From Verrucomicrobiota bacterium (lineage in GTDB: Bacteria; Verrucomicrobiota; Verrucomicrobiia; CAIQCK01), in contig JACRJX010000043.1 in assembly GCA_016235595.1 (NCBI GenBank), forward strand, positions 124,001 to 188,000: a stretch of 64,000 nt of DNA, written 5' to 3'. Numbering within the stretch: the first letter of the stretch is position 1; the number at the start of each line of letters is the position of its first letter. The translations under genes and the position numbers were made by a program. The notes under the pieces were generated by a model that ran no database searches, was not told where the DNA came from, and saw only the letters and a list, made by a program, of their open reading frames with translations. Positions 44,209 to 52,188 of the stretch are shown here, one piece after another.

Positions 44209-45474
44209 ATGCCAGACTTCTCCTACAGTGCGCGCAGCAAGAACGGCGAGGCGGTCAGCGGGCTGCTGACCGCTCCGGACCGCAAGGCTGTGCTGACGCA
44301 ACTGGTCGCCCAAGGCTACTTCCCCATCGCCGTGGACGCCGCGGTGCAGAAGAAAAGCGCGCTCGCCCGGTCCTCGAAAGCGAAAGACGCGACACCGGCA
44401 GCCAAGACCGGCGACGCGGTGAAAAAGGTCCGCGTCAATTCCCGGCAGGTAATGTTGTTCACGCAGCAACTCGCCAACCTCCTCAAGAGCGGCATGAGCC
44501 TGAAGCAGGCGCTGGAGTGCTTGACGCGGCAACAGAAGAACAAGTCGCTCGGCCCAATCCTGGAGCAGGTCGGCGAGGAAATCATGCAAGGCGCCAATCT
44601 CTCCGACGCGCTGGCGCGGAATCCGAAGATTTTCACCCGTTTCTACACCAACATGATCCGCGCCGGCGAGCAGAGCGGCACGTTGCCCGAGGTGCTGCGG
44701 CGGCTGACTGAACACTACGAGAGGCTCGCCGACATCCGCGAGAAGGTGACCTCGGCATTGCTCTATCCGGCCATCATCCTCGTCGTGGGCATCATCGTGG
44801 TGTTCGTCTTCATGGTGTTTCTGCTGCCGAAATTCACGCAGATGTTCCAGGATCTTGGCACGACGTTGCCGCTGCCAACCCGGATCCTGATCGGCGTCGG
44901 CAATCTCGCCAGCAATATCTGGTTCCTGGCCGGGCTGGGAACGGTCATCTTCGCCGTCGTATTCGGCTACAAGAGCACCATGCGGACCGTCGAGGGGCGG
45001 TTGATGCTGGACCGGTGGAAGCTGCATATTCCGCTGGCTGGCAATACGTTGAAGGCGGCGTTCTTCGCGCAGTTCAGCCGCACGCTGGCGACCTTGTTGG
45101 GCAATGGCGTGCCGGTGCTCACTGCGCTGAAGATCGCCGAGGATACGATGACCAACCTCGTCATCGCCCGCGAGATTGCCAAGGCCCGCGAGCGCGTCAC
45201 CGACGGCACCACCATTTCCGCGCCGCTGGCAGCCGGCCAGATCTTTCCCTCGCTGCTGATTGACATGCTGGCGATTGGCGAACAAACCGGTGATATGCCC
45301 ACAGCGCTTAACAACGTCGCCAGTTTGTATGAACAAGAGTTGACGCAGGATGTCAAACGTTTCACCACATTGTTGGAGCCCGCCGTCATCGTGATGATCG
45401 CGCTGGTGGTCGGCTTCATCGTGTTTAGCGTGCTCAGCGCCGTCATGAGCATCACGTCCGGATTGAATCGGTAA
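44209..45474 (+). CDS. gspF: Type II secretion inner-membrane platform protein GspF
   Basis: A 421-residue protein with two repeated T2SSF domains and three hydrophobic segments (LYPAIILVVGIIVVFVFMVF; NIWFLAGLGTVIFAVVFG; AVIVMIALVVGFIVFSVLSA). The family motifs FTQQLANLLKSGMSLKQALE and GEQSGTLPEVLRRLTEHYE in the first half are mirrored in the second by FSRTLATLLGNGVPVLTALK and GEQTGDMPTALNNVASLYE. It forms the platform that couples GspE to pseudopilins. The N-terminal linker of about 30 residues (KKSALARSSKAKDATPAAK) is Lys/Ala-rich. It lies in the gsp operon. Confidence 0.95.
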   Translation: MPDFSYSARSKNGEAVSGLLTAPDRKAVLTQLVAQGYFPIAVDAAVQKKSALARSSKAKDATPAAKTGDAVKKVRVNSRQVMLFTQQLANLLKSGMSLKQALECLTRQQKNKSLGPILEQVGEEIMQGANLSDALARNPKIFTRFYTNMIRAGEQSGTLPEVLRRLTEHYERLADIREKVTSALLYPAIILVVGIIVVFVFMVFLLPKFTQMFQDLGTTLPLPTRILIGVGNLASNIWFLAGLGTVIFAVVFGYKSTMRTVEGRLMLDRWKLHIPLAGNTLKAAFFAQFSRTLATLLGNGVPVLTALKIAEDTMTNLVIAREIAKARERVTDGTTISAPLAAGQIFPSLLIDMLAIGEQTGDMPTALNNVASLYEQELTQDVKRFTTLLEPAVIVMIALVVGFIVFSVLSAVMSITSGLNR

Positions 45475-45491
45475 ATAGGAGAGAACAGAAG

Positions 45492-45929
45492 ATGAAACTG
45501 AGATGGAACAAGCATTCGGGCTTCACCCTTATCGAAATCATGCTGGTCATCGCCATCATTGCGCTGCTCGTGGGCACGGTGATCGTCAACATCGGCCCGC
45601 AGCGGAGAAAGGCATACGAAACCCAGGCGAAAAACCAAATCAGCGCCTACAAGATGGCGTTGCAAACCTACAGCCTCGACAACGGCATCTACCCCACCAC
45701 CGACCAAGGCCTGCAAGCGCTGGTTGCGGCGCCCACCAGCGAACCGGTGCCGGCGAAGTGGCACGGCCCTTACACCGACCCGGCCGTCATCAAACCCGAT
45801 CCGTGGAACCGGCCCTACATCTACGTCTGCCCCCCGCAGCAGAATTCAGACCCCGAAGGCTTCGACCTCTACAGCTCCGGTCTCGACGGCCGCCCGAACA
45901 CCGACGACGATATCGTGAGTTGGAGATGA
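45492..45929 (+). CDS. gspG: Major pseudopilin GspG
   Basis: A 145-residue type IV-pilin-like protein. Prepilin peptidase should cut at SG-FTLIEIMLV (after Gly10), leaving Glu at +5. GspG signatures are IYPTTDQGLQALV, KWHGPYTD, DPWNRPY and the calcium loop GRPNTDDD. It polymerises into the pseudopilus. The ribosome site AGGAGAG is strong, 17 bases after gspF. Confidence 0.96.
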   Translation: MKLRWNKHSGFTLIEIMLVIAIIALLVGTVIVNIGPQRRKAYETQAKNQISAYKMALQTYSLDNGIYPTTDQGLQALVAAPTSEPVPAKWHGPYTDPAVIKPDPWNRPYIYVCPPQQNSDPEGFDLYSSGLDGRPNTDDDIVSWR

Positions 45930-46097
45930 GGGATCGTGGCAGGTGAAACGTGATGAGTGAAGCGGGGCCAAATGGACGGCAGCAGCCAGCACCTCGCGCG
46001 CGTTGGACATCTCTCCTGACGTTGCGTTCGTCCCCCGCTTTGCGCCGTTCATCACTCATCACTCGTCACTCGTCACTCCCCCCTCGTCACTTTGCAC
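45930..46097. repeat. Inverted heptamer-repeat element forming the gspH start
   Basis: Seven consecutive 7-base units of the form TC(A/G)TCAC occupy 46049-46097, one of them decayed to TCCCCCC. Units related to them lie in the opposite orientation at about 45930-45960. TGATGAGTGA (45951-45960) is matched exactly by TCACTCATCA (46052-46061), and AGCGGGG (45961-45967) by CCCCGCT (46033-46039). The whole can fold as a long imperfect stem. It supplies the gspH start codon and most of its leader. Confidence 0.7.
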
Positions 46098-46690
46098 GTT
46101 CCGGCTTCACCCTGATTGAGACGATAGCGGTGATCGTGATCATCATGCTGGCGGTCGGCGTGGGCATGCCGACGTTCTTGCGAACCTATCGCGGTGAGAT
46201 TTTGCGCAGCGAGACAAGCACGTTGAGATCCACCATCCAGCACGCGCGCTATCAGGCGATCGTCCGCCAGCGCGCAATGTCGTTAAACATGGATTTTTCG
46301 GAGCAAGTTTACTGGATTGAAATGCCGGACATCACGGAGACCAACCTGGTATTGCAGGTGTTGAGCCTCAGTACCAATGCGCTGGCCTTCGCCGATGGCA
46401 CGGTGCCCGAAACCGCGTCGCAAACCGACGACCTCTCCACCAACGCCGTCATCGCCGCGCTGCCCACGTCCACCCGCCATGAGATGGTTTCGCCGGCGCG
46501 CTTGCTGCAAGTGCAAGCCGCGGATGACACCGTCACAGCCAGCGGCACTGCTTCGATCGTGTTTTATCCCAACGGCGCCTGTCAGGGTGGCTCCATCTTC
46601 CTCGGCGGCGCCGACGACGACACGGTCGCGATTGAGGTGGACCCCATGACGTCGCTCTCAAAACTGCTGCCCAATGCGCCAATGAGATGA
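45953..46690 (+). CDS. gspH: Minor pseudopilin, GspH-like
   Basis: A 245-residue protein with the prepilin motif SGFTLIETIAVIVIIMLAVG. The leader before the cut is about 51 residues long, Arg/Ser-rich, and encoded by a heptamer-repeat element; normal leaders are below 25. The ATG has AGGTGA as ribosome site, and no other ATG lies between it and the cut. The globular part (about 85-245) is GspH-sized: TLRSTIQHARYQAIVRQRA, then beta structure. It would help prime the pseudopilus tip. The naming follows gene order G-H-I-J-K. Confidence 0.8.
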   Translation: MSEAGPNGRQQPAPRARWTSLLTLRSSPALRRSSLITRHSSLPPRHFARSGFTLIETIAVIVIIMLAVGVGMPTFLRTYRGEILRSETSTLRSTIQHARYQAIVRQRAMSLNMDFSEQVYWIEMPDITETNLVLQVLSLSTNALAFADGTVPETASQTDDLSTNAVIAALPTSTRHEMVSPARLLQVQAADDTVTASGTASIVFYPNGACQGGSIFLGGADDDTVAIEVDPMTSLSKLLPNAPMR

Positions 46691-46697
46691 CACGCCC

Positions 46698-47165
46698 ATG
46701 CGCTGCGTTTCACGTTTCATGCCTCACGTTGTTCGCTCCGGCTTCACGTTGCTGGAGGTGATGTTGGCGGTGGCCATCGTCGGCACGGCGCTTTTCACCA
46801 TTGCGATGGCCATCGGCCGCTGCACCGACTCGGCCAAGAACGCGAGCAACTACACCGTCGCGCACGATCTGGCGGAGATGAAGCTGATGGAGTTCAGCAA
46901 TCCGACCAACTTTACCGTGGGCGTCACCACCGGCGATTTCGGCGACGGCTTTCCCAACTTCCAGTGGCAGCGCGAGATTATCGCTGACGACAATCAGCTC
47001 GAATCGCTCTACAAACAGACGCTTGTCATCAAGTGGCGCGAACGGAACCGCGAATACGATGTGACGCTGAACACGATTCTTTACAATCCAAGCTCCACTT
47101 CCAACACCATGGGCAATGCGCTGGGTCCCAGCAACCGTGGCCGGTCCGCCGCCGGAGGAAGCTGA
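46698..47165 (+). CDS. gspI: Minor pseudopilin, GspI-like
   Basis: A 155-residue protein with a short leader then SGFTLLEVMLAVAIVGTALF, including Glu at +5. NYTVAHDLAEMKLMEF matches GspI-type tip pseudopilins. The leader codons are a second stretch of 7-base-period sequence (46708-46735). The C-terminus ends in a flexible Asn/Ser/Gly tail. The stop overlaps the next ATG (TGATG). Confidence 0.82.
   Translation: MRCVSRFMPHVVRSGFTLLEVMLAVAIVGTALFTIAMAIGRCTDSAKNASNYTVAHDLAEMKLMEFSNPTNFTVGVTTGDFGDGFPNFQWQREIIADDNQLESLYKQTLVIKWRERNREYDVTLNTILYNPSSTSNTMGNALGPSNRGRSAAGGS
46708..46735 (+). repeat. Heptamer-period sequence in the gspI leader
   Basis: TTTCACG-TTTCATG-CCTCACG-TTGTTCG keeps a period of seven bases. 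TCACGTTTCA here (46710-46719) is the exact reverse complement of TGAAACGTGA at 45944-45953, tying it to the element at gspH. Confidence 0.5.
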
Positions 47166-47941
47166 TGAGCGGAAACGATTCCATCGCTCCATTTTCCCGC
47201 CGCGACGGCTTCACGCTGATCGAGCTGCTGTTGGCAACGGCGATCATGGCGAGCATGTTGGCGGCGGTGTTGATGACATGGAACACCGGACTGGCTGCAC
47301 TGAAACGGAGCCGTGATCTGACCGAAGGTCTCCAACGCCAGCGCGCGCTGACAGACATCATCTCGCGATCGTTCCGCACGGCGATTTTCTCACAGGAAAA
47401 CGCCACTTGGTACGCCTGGGACACCCAGGACAATGGCGAGAGCGACTCCGTCAGCTTCGTGGCCACGGACGTGCCAGCGGTGGGGGCGATGGCGCAAACG
47501 AGCGGCGTGCCGCAGCGCATCCAGTTCTGGCTGGAGACGGACGAGAACAACAAACTGGTCCTGATGGCGCGCGCGCGGAACTTTCTGGCTGCCGACGTGG
47601 ATACCGCAGGGCAGACCATCCGGCTGGCCGACTGGGTGAAGAGCTTCAACATGCGTTACTATGACGCGGCCAATGACCAATGGATGGACACATGGGACGA
47701 TGCCACCACCATGCCGGGATCGCTTGAGCTGACCATCACCATGGCGAATTCCAATCCCACCCAGGCGGACGTGACGTTGGTGAAGAACATTGATATCCCT
47801 TGCAACGCCGCGGCGCAGATCGGCACTGTGCCGACGGCGTCAAGCAGCAGGACGACCAGCAGCTCCAGCAGCGGCACGAGCAGCGGGCGCAGCGGCGGCG
47901 CAAGCAGTGGCACAAGCAGCGGGCGCAGCAGCGGCAGTTGA
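47165..47941 (+). CDS. gspJ: Minor pseudopilin, GspJ-like
   Basis: A 258-residue protein with prepilin motif DGFTLIELLLATAIMASMLA, longer than the other pseudopilins as expected for GspJ (RDLTEGLQRQRALTDIISRS; IQFWLETDENNKLVLM). About 35 C-terminal residues are a simple Ser/Gly/Thr/Arg tail with repeated GTSSGRS units. The ribosome site GGAGGAAG lies inside gspI. It should form the tip complex with the I and K proteins. Confidence 0.82.
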   Translation: MSGNDSIAPFSRRDGFTLIELLLATAIMASMLAAVLMTWNTGLAALKRSRDLTEGLQRQRALTDIISRSFRTAIFSQENATWYAWDTQDNGESDSVSFVATDVPAVGAMAQTSGVPQRIQFWLETDENNKLVLMARARNFLAADVDTAGQTIRLADWVKSFNMRYYDAANDQWMDTWDDATTMPGSLELTITMANSNPTQADVTLVKNIDIPCNAAAQIGTVPTASSSRTTSSSSSGTSSGRSGGASSGTSSGRSSGS

Positions 47942-47950
47942 GACGAAAAG

Positions 47951-49042
47951 ATGAATCGCAGCGGCTTCAAACTTCAGCGGGACATGGGACGGCGACACGG
48001 CGCCATCCTGATCGTCGTGCTTTGGGTCGTCCTGCTGCTGTCGTTGATGGTCAGCACGTTTGCCTTCACGATGCACATTGAGACGCGGCTGACGAGCTAT
48101 CACGACCGCGAGTTGAAGGCGAAAGCGCTGGCCATGGCGGGCATCGAGTTCGAGAAGGCGCTGCTGGCGGCGAAAGTCAACAAGGCCGGGCAAATCAACA
48201 GCTCTGATGGTTCGGTGCGCCAGTTCTCCTCGACCACCGCCGATTACTATTCGGAGCCGTGGCATAACAACTCCGACCTGATCGATCGTGCGATCACGGG
48301 CAACGTGGAGGATGGCACTTTTACCGTGCAAGTGGTGGACGAACAGTCCAAGTTAAACGCAAATGCCATCACGCCGGAACAGTGGAAGATATTGTTGCAG
48401 ATTAGCGGTGTGGACCTCGAAACCTCCAACATGATTGTTGACTCCATCGGCGATTGGATAGACACAAATAGCTCAAACAAACTCAATGGAGCCGAAGACG
48501 ATTATTATATGGGGTTGTCGTCCGACCAGGGTGGGCCGTATCATTGCAAGAACGCGTCACTGGACAGGATTGAAGAACTGCTGCTGATTCGAGGCATGAC
48601 ACCGGACATTTTCTATGGTCATTTGGGACAATCGCGCGGCGAGACAACCTACACGGGTCTCGCACAGTTCCTGACCACCATGCCGTTTATCAAGGTCAAC
48701 GTGAACACCGCCTCCAGCCAGGTGCTCCAATGCATGCCCGGCGTCACCGCTCAGATGGCCGAGCAACTCATCCGCTACCGGCAAGGCGACGACGGCATCG
48801 ACGGCACCGATGATGACAAGCCGCTTCTGGAGGTGGGCGCGATCGCGAACGTCTGGAGCGGTACCATGTCGCGCAACGCGATGCGCGCGCTGGCCAACTC
48901 CCTGGGCGTCTCAAGCTCCTACTTTACCATCTATTCCACGGGCGCCGTCGGCAGCGTCCGCCGAATGATTGTGGTGACCCTCTTCCGCAACACTGACGGG
49001 AGCTTCCAGACCATCAGTTGGAACGAACTGACGCCGCGCTGA
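47951..49042 (+). CDS. gspK: Tip pseudopilin GspK
   Basis: A 363-residue protein. The N-terminal part HGAILIVVLWVVLLLSLMVS lacks Glu at +5, as is usual for GspK. The large domain has the GspK helix-hairpin block (VNVNTASSQVLQCMPGVTAQMAEQL) and acidic loops (IDGTDDDKP) that may bind calcium. It caps the pseudopilus. It starts 9 bases after gspJ. Some internal codons are more A/T-rich than in neighbouring genes. Confidence 0.9.
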   Translation: MNRSGFKLQRDMGRRHGAILIVVLWVVLLLSLMVSTFAFTMHIETRLTSYHDRELKAKALAMAGIEFEKALLAAKVNKAGQINSSDGSVRQFSSTTADYYSEPWHNNSDLIDRAITGNVEDGTFTVQVVDEQSKLNANAITPEQWKILLQISGVDLETSNMIVDSIGDWIDTNSSNKLNGAEDDYYMGLSSDQGGPYHCKNASLDRIEELLLIRGMTPDIFYGHLGQSRGETTYTGLAQFLTTMPFIKVNVNTASSQVLQCMPGVTAQMAEQLIRYRQGDDGIDGTDDDKPLLEVGAIANVWSGTMSRNAMRALANSLGVSSSYFTIYSTGAVGSVRRMIVVTLFRNTDGSFQTISWNELTPR

Positions 49043-49051
49043 TACGCACCG

Positions 49052-50536
49052 ATGAAATCGAAAACTCCCCATCGTCTTGGCATCGCGTTCGGTTCCGCGG
49101 GGCTTGACGTTGCCGAAGTGGCGTATGACGGAGGGCAATTGCGCGTTGTGCGCTGTGAGACGTTTGCCGCGCCAGCGGTGGCGGCCAACGGCGACAAGGC
49201 CGCAACGGCCGGCCCCGTCTGGCCGGTCGAGAAGCTCAAACCGTTCCGGCCGGCAGCGGCACGAGGGGTGCCGGTGTGCGTCGGCTTGCGATCGGCGGAC
49301 GTGTTCTGCAGGCTTGTGACACTGCCGACGGCCACCGAGGCTGAGCTGCGGCCGATGTTGGAGATGCAATTGGAGAACCTGTCGCCGCTGCCGACGGAGC
49401 AGGTGGTGTTCGGCTTCGAGGTTATTCGCAAGACGGAGAAACAATCGGATTTGTTGGTGGCCATCGCGCGGCGCGAGGCGGTGGTGGAGCGGCTCGAACA
49501 GCTCCGCGAGGCGGGCTTCGCCGTCGAGACACTCGACCTTGACGCGCTGGCGTTGCTGGGTTTTCTCGGACATGAGAAACCCTTGCGCGACAGGGAACTT
49601 TCGGCGCTGGCGCTGGTGATTCTGGAAGGCGACTCGGCGACGCTGCTGCTGGTGCACGAGGGTCAGCCGCACTCAATCATGGCGGTGCCGTTGGGCAGCG
49701 ACGTGTCGGTGTCAGATGCGGCCACGCAGATCGCCGGCGCGCTTCATCTGGCGCAAACCGCTGTGCAGGCGTCGCAGCCCACGGCGGCCTGGCCGTTGGT
49801 GCGCCTGCTGCAACGCTCGGCCGAAGGCACGCTGGGCGCCCGGTTGGACCTGCCAACTCTCGGTGCTGCGTTGGCTGAACGGCTCGGGACCCCATGCGAA
49901 CCGCTGGACTTGAGCGAGCGACAACGCGTGGGTTTGGGCGCGGTCGGCCTTTGCGTGCGTGCCGGGTCAGGCCGGGCACGCATGAACCTCGTGCCCGCCG
50001 AGTATCAGGCGGAGCGCCACCGCCTTGCGCGGAAACGGCAACTCCGGCTGGCAGGGATTGCGCTGGGAGCGCTTTACGGGTTGCTTATCGTGGCTGCGGT
50101 GGCTGGCTTCGCTTATCAGTTCAATCAGCTGGGTGGACTGGAAGAGAAGGCCGACGGCCTGAAATCCCCCTACGAACGCGCCAGCGCGTTGCAAGCCGAC
50201 TTGCGCGTGTTGCAGGAATACGTCAGCAATCGCAGCGTGCCGCTGGAGATTCTTGCCGAGTTGCAGAAGCTCAAGCCGGACGCGGTGTGTCTGACGGAGT
50301 TTCATTTTGCCGATGGTGAGCAGGCGGGACTGAGCGGTTACGCCTCGTCGGCCTCGGTCGTCAGCGAGTTCGAGGCGAAGCTGCAGAAGTCGCCCTATTT
50401 CCCTGGCGGAACGGTGCTCTCGCCGCTGACGAACCAGAAAATGGCTGGCAACGTGGTGGTGCGGTTCACCATCCAGTGCAAGATCAAGAAGTCGGCGAAA
50501 CACGAGACGCCGGGCGGACGCCGGCGTTCGCGGTAA
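49052..50536 (+). CDS. gspL: GspL-like protein (PilM-type domain plus PilN-type membrane part)
   Basis: A 494-residue protein. The N-terminal 320 residues resemble the actin-like PilM/GspL fold (RLGIAFGSAGLDVAEVAYDG; VCVGLRSADVFCRLVTLP; LQLENLSPLPTEQVVFGFE with its Leu replaced by Met in this copy). One membrane helix follows (LAGIALGALYGLLIVAAVAG, about 331-350). A periplasmic coiled-coil and ferredoxin-like PilN/GspL region begins LEEKADGLKSPYERAS. It would anchor GspE to the inner membrane. The fused architecture is as in GspL, but the sequence flavour is PilM. Confidence 0.8.
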   Translation: MKSKTPHRLGIAFGSAGLDVAEVAYDGGQLRVVRCETFAAPAVAANGDKAATAGPVWPVEKLKPFRPAAARGVPVCVGLRSADVFCRLVTLPTATEAELRPMLEMQLENLSPLPTEQVVFGFEVIRKTEKQSDLLVAIARREAVVERLEQLREAGFAVETLDLDALALLGFLGHEKPLRDRELSALALVILEGDSATLLLVHEGQPHSIMAVPLGSDVSVSDAATQIAGALHLAQTAVQASQPTAAWPLVRLLQRSAEGTLGARLDLPTLGAALAERLGTPCEPLDLSERQRVGLGAVGLCVRAGSGRARMNLVPAEYQAERHRLARKRQLRLAGIALGALYGLLIVAAVAGFAYQFNQLGGLEEKADGLKSPYERASALQADLRVLQEYVSNRSVPLEILAELQKLKPDAVCLTEFHFADGEQAGLSGYASSASVVSEFEAKLQKSPYFPGGTVLSPLTNQKMAGNVVVRFTIQCKIKKSAKHETPGGRRRSR

Positions 50537-50555
50537 CACACAAACACAGAGAACC

Positions 50556-51161
50556 ATGGCGCTTTCTCAACGAGAAAAAATCCTGGCCGGCGCATCGGCG
50601 GCGGTGGTGTTCGTGTGCCTGAATTGGTTCGCGGTCGGCCCGGCCCTGGACACCTGGCAGGAAACCCAGGAGAAACTCTCTCAGACCCGGCAGAGGATCA
50701 AAGGCTACGAGGCTGCGCTGGCGATGGAGCCGCAATGGCAGACCCAGCTCCGCGAGTTGCGGACGCGTCTGAAACGGAGCGATCCCGGCCAGAGCGGCGC
50801 CGACATCATTACGCGCATCGAAGGAGTCGGCAGCCAGTTGGGTTTCAACTTCAACCAGCGCGCGCCGTCGGCGCCGGTGGATCGCGATCGCTATACCGAG
50901 AAGTCGGCGACGTTCACGTTCCAAGGCCAGTGGCCCGGTCTGGTCAGGTTCCTGTTTGCGCTGACCAAACAGCCGGAGATCTACCGCGTCACCACGCTGC
51001 GGTTGCGTGCGGAGACCCGGGATCCGAACCAGCTTGCCGGCGACATGACCATTGTGACTTATTACCTGACTGGCAACGAATCCAACGCCACGCGAAAGAA
51101 ACCCGTGGACACTTCAGTGCCAGAGCGACAGGATAAACCCGTCAACGACGCCGAAAAATGA
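50556..51161 (+). CDS. GspM/PilO-like inner-membrane protein
   Basis: A 201-residue bitopic protein: short cytoplasmic N-terminus, membrane helix LAGASAAVVFVCLNWFAVGP (about 10-29), coiled coil (ETQEKLSQTRQRIKGYEAAL) and a ferredoxin-like periplasmic domain (ATFTFQGQWPGLVRFLFALT). This matches GspM and PilO, partners of GspL and PilN. Its stop overlaps the next ATG (ATGA). The Lys-rich hydrophilic C-terminus is probably disordered. Confidence 0.8.
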   Translation: MALSQREKILAGASAAVVFVCLNWFAVGPALDTWQETQEKLSQTRQRIKGYEAALAMEPQWQTQLRELRTRLKRSDPGQSGADIITRIEGVGSQLGFNFNQRAPSAPVDRDRYTEKSATFTFQGQWPGLVRFLFALTKQPEIYRVTTLRLRAETRDPNQLAGDMTIVTYYLTGNESNATRKKPVDTSVPERQDKPVNDAEK

Positions 51162-52072
51162 TCATGGCGGCCCCGGTGAAACAACAACGTAGAAACTCGA
51201 CCGCGACGCAACGGTTGGCGACCGTCGGGTGCGGGCTGCTCGTTGCGTATGCGGCTGCCTCGTCGGCGCAGACCAACGTCCCGGTGGCCGCGGCGTCACC
51301 GGCCAGTGCTGCTCCCGCCGCCGCGCGGCAAACCAACGCCGTCAGCCAGGTGGCGGTCGCGCCGCCCGCCACGAACACCGTTTCACTGGTTGACACGATC
51401 CAAGCGGATTCGGCTTTCCAATCCTACACCAACCTGCTTGAGCACTCGCTCTTCGTGCCGGCTTCCGAAATCGGCGGCGGCAGCGGCGGCGCTGGCGATC
51501 TCGGCCCGACCTTCGCCGGCGGTTTGCGGGTGACTGGGTTCTGGAAACACGGCGACGTCGTCGAGGCCAGTCTCGAGGATCGTAACGAGCCGGACAAGAA
51601 GATGTTCGTCAAGATGGGCGATATGATTGCGGACACGGAGATCAAAGTCGTTGGTTTTGATCTGCGCGGCCGCGCTGTGTTGCTGAAAAAGGGCGACGAA
51701 GAAGGCCGGCTCGAATACGAAAGCGAAGCCATGGCGGCGTCTACGACCGGAAAACCCGGCGCGCCGGGAATGCCTGCCGCGCCTGGCCAGCCGGGCTCGG
51801 CGATGATGCAACGGCCTGGTATGCCGCCAACGCCGCCGCAACCCGGCATGCCCCCCGGTTCTCGAACCGGCGCCTTCCCTTCCAGGACTCCGCCGCAGGC
51901 TGCCACCGCCGGTGGTTCCGGCGATTCGAACCGGCAAGTGTCGCGTAAAGAACAGCGCGAGCAAACCATCACGCGATTGCGGCAGATGATGCAAAGCACC
52001 ACCGACCCGGCAGCGAAGCAGCGGTTGCAGAATTACATCCAGATGCTGGAGAAGGCCAACTCCCAGGAGTAG
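51158..52072 (+). CDS. Candidate GspC/PilP-like periplasmic linker
   Basis: A 304-residue protein with a signal or anchor segment (ATVGCGLLVAYAAASSAQT) and an Ala/Pro/Val-rich linker. A small beta domain (about 115-195) reads GLRVTGFWKHGDVVEASLED and MFVKMGDMIADTEIKVVGFD, resembling the homology region of GspC or PilP that contacts the secretin. The C-terminal third is Pro/Gly/Met-rich, then a short coiled coil (QREQTITRLRQMMQ). Position between PilO-like and secretin genes is where PilP or GspC is expected. The family call is inference from place and domain pattern. Confidence 0.6.
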   Translation: MIMAAPVKQQRRNSTATQRLATVGCGLLVAYAAASSAQTNVPVAAASPASAAPAAARQTNAVSQVAVAPPATNTVSLVDTIQADSAFQSYTNLLEHSLFVPASEIGGGSGGAGDLGPTFAGGLRVTGFWKHGDVVEASLEDRNEPDKKMFVKMGDMIADTEIKVVGFDLRGRAVLLKKGDEEGRLEYESEAMAASTTGKPGAPGMPAAPGQPGSAMMQRPGMPPTPPQPGMPPGSRTGAFPSRTPPQAATAGGSGDSNRQVSRKEQREQTITRLRQMMQSTTDPAAKQRLQNYIQMLEKANSQE

Positions 52073-52188
52073 GCTGGTGTCACCCAACAAAATCGGAAAA
52101 TGAAAACGAAACAACACGCTCGGAACCTGGCAGATCAGCCGGCAGTCTCCGGCCGCGTTGCCGCTTTAACTGAGGGAGAAGTCTGGTC

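Noticed and set aside
46049..46097. CRISPR array
   Set aside because: The units are 7 bases long without spacers, so this is a tandem heptamer repeat.
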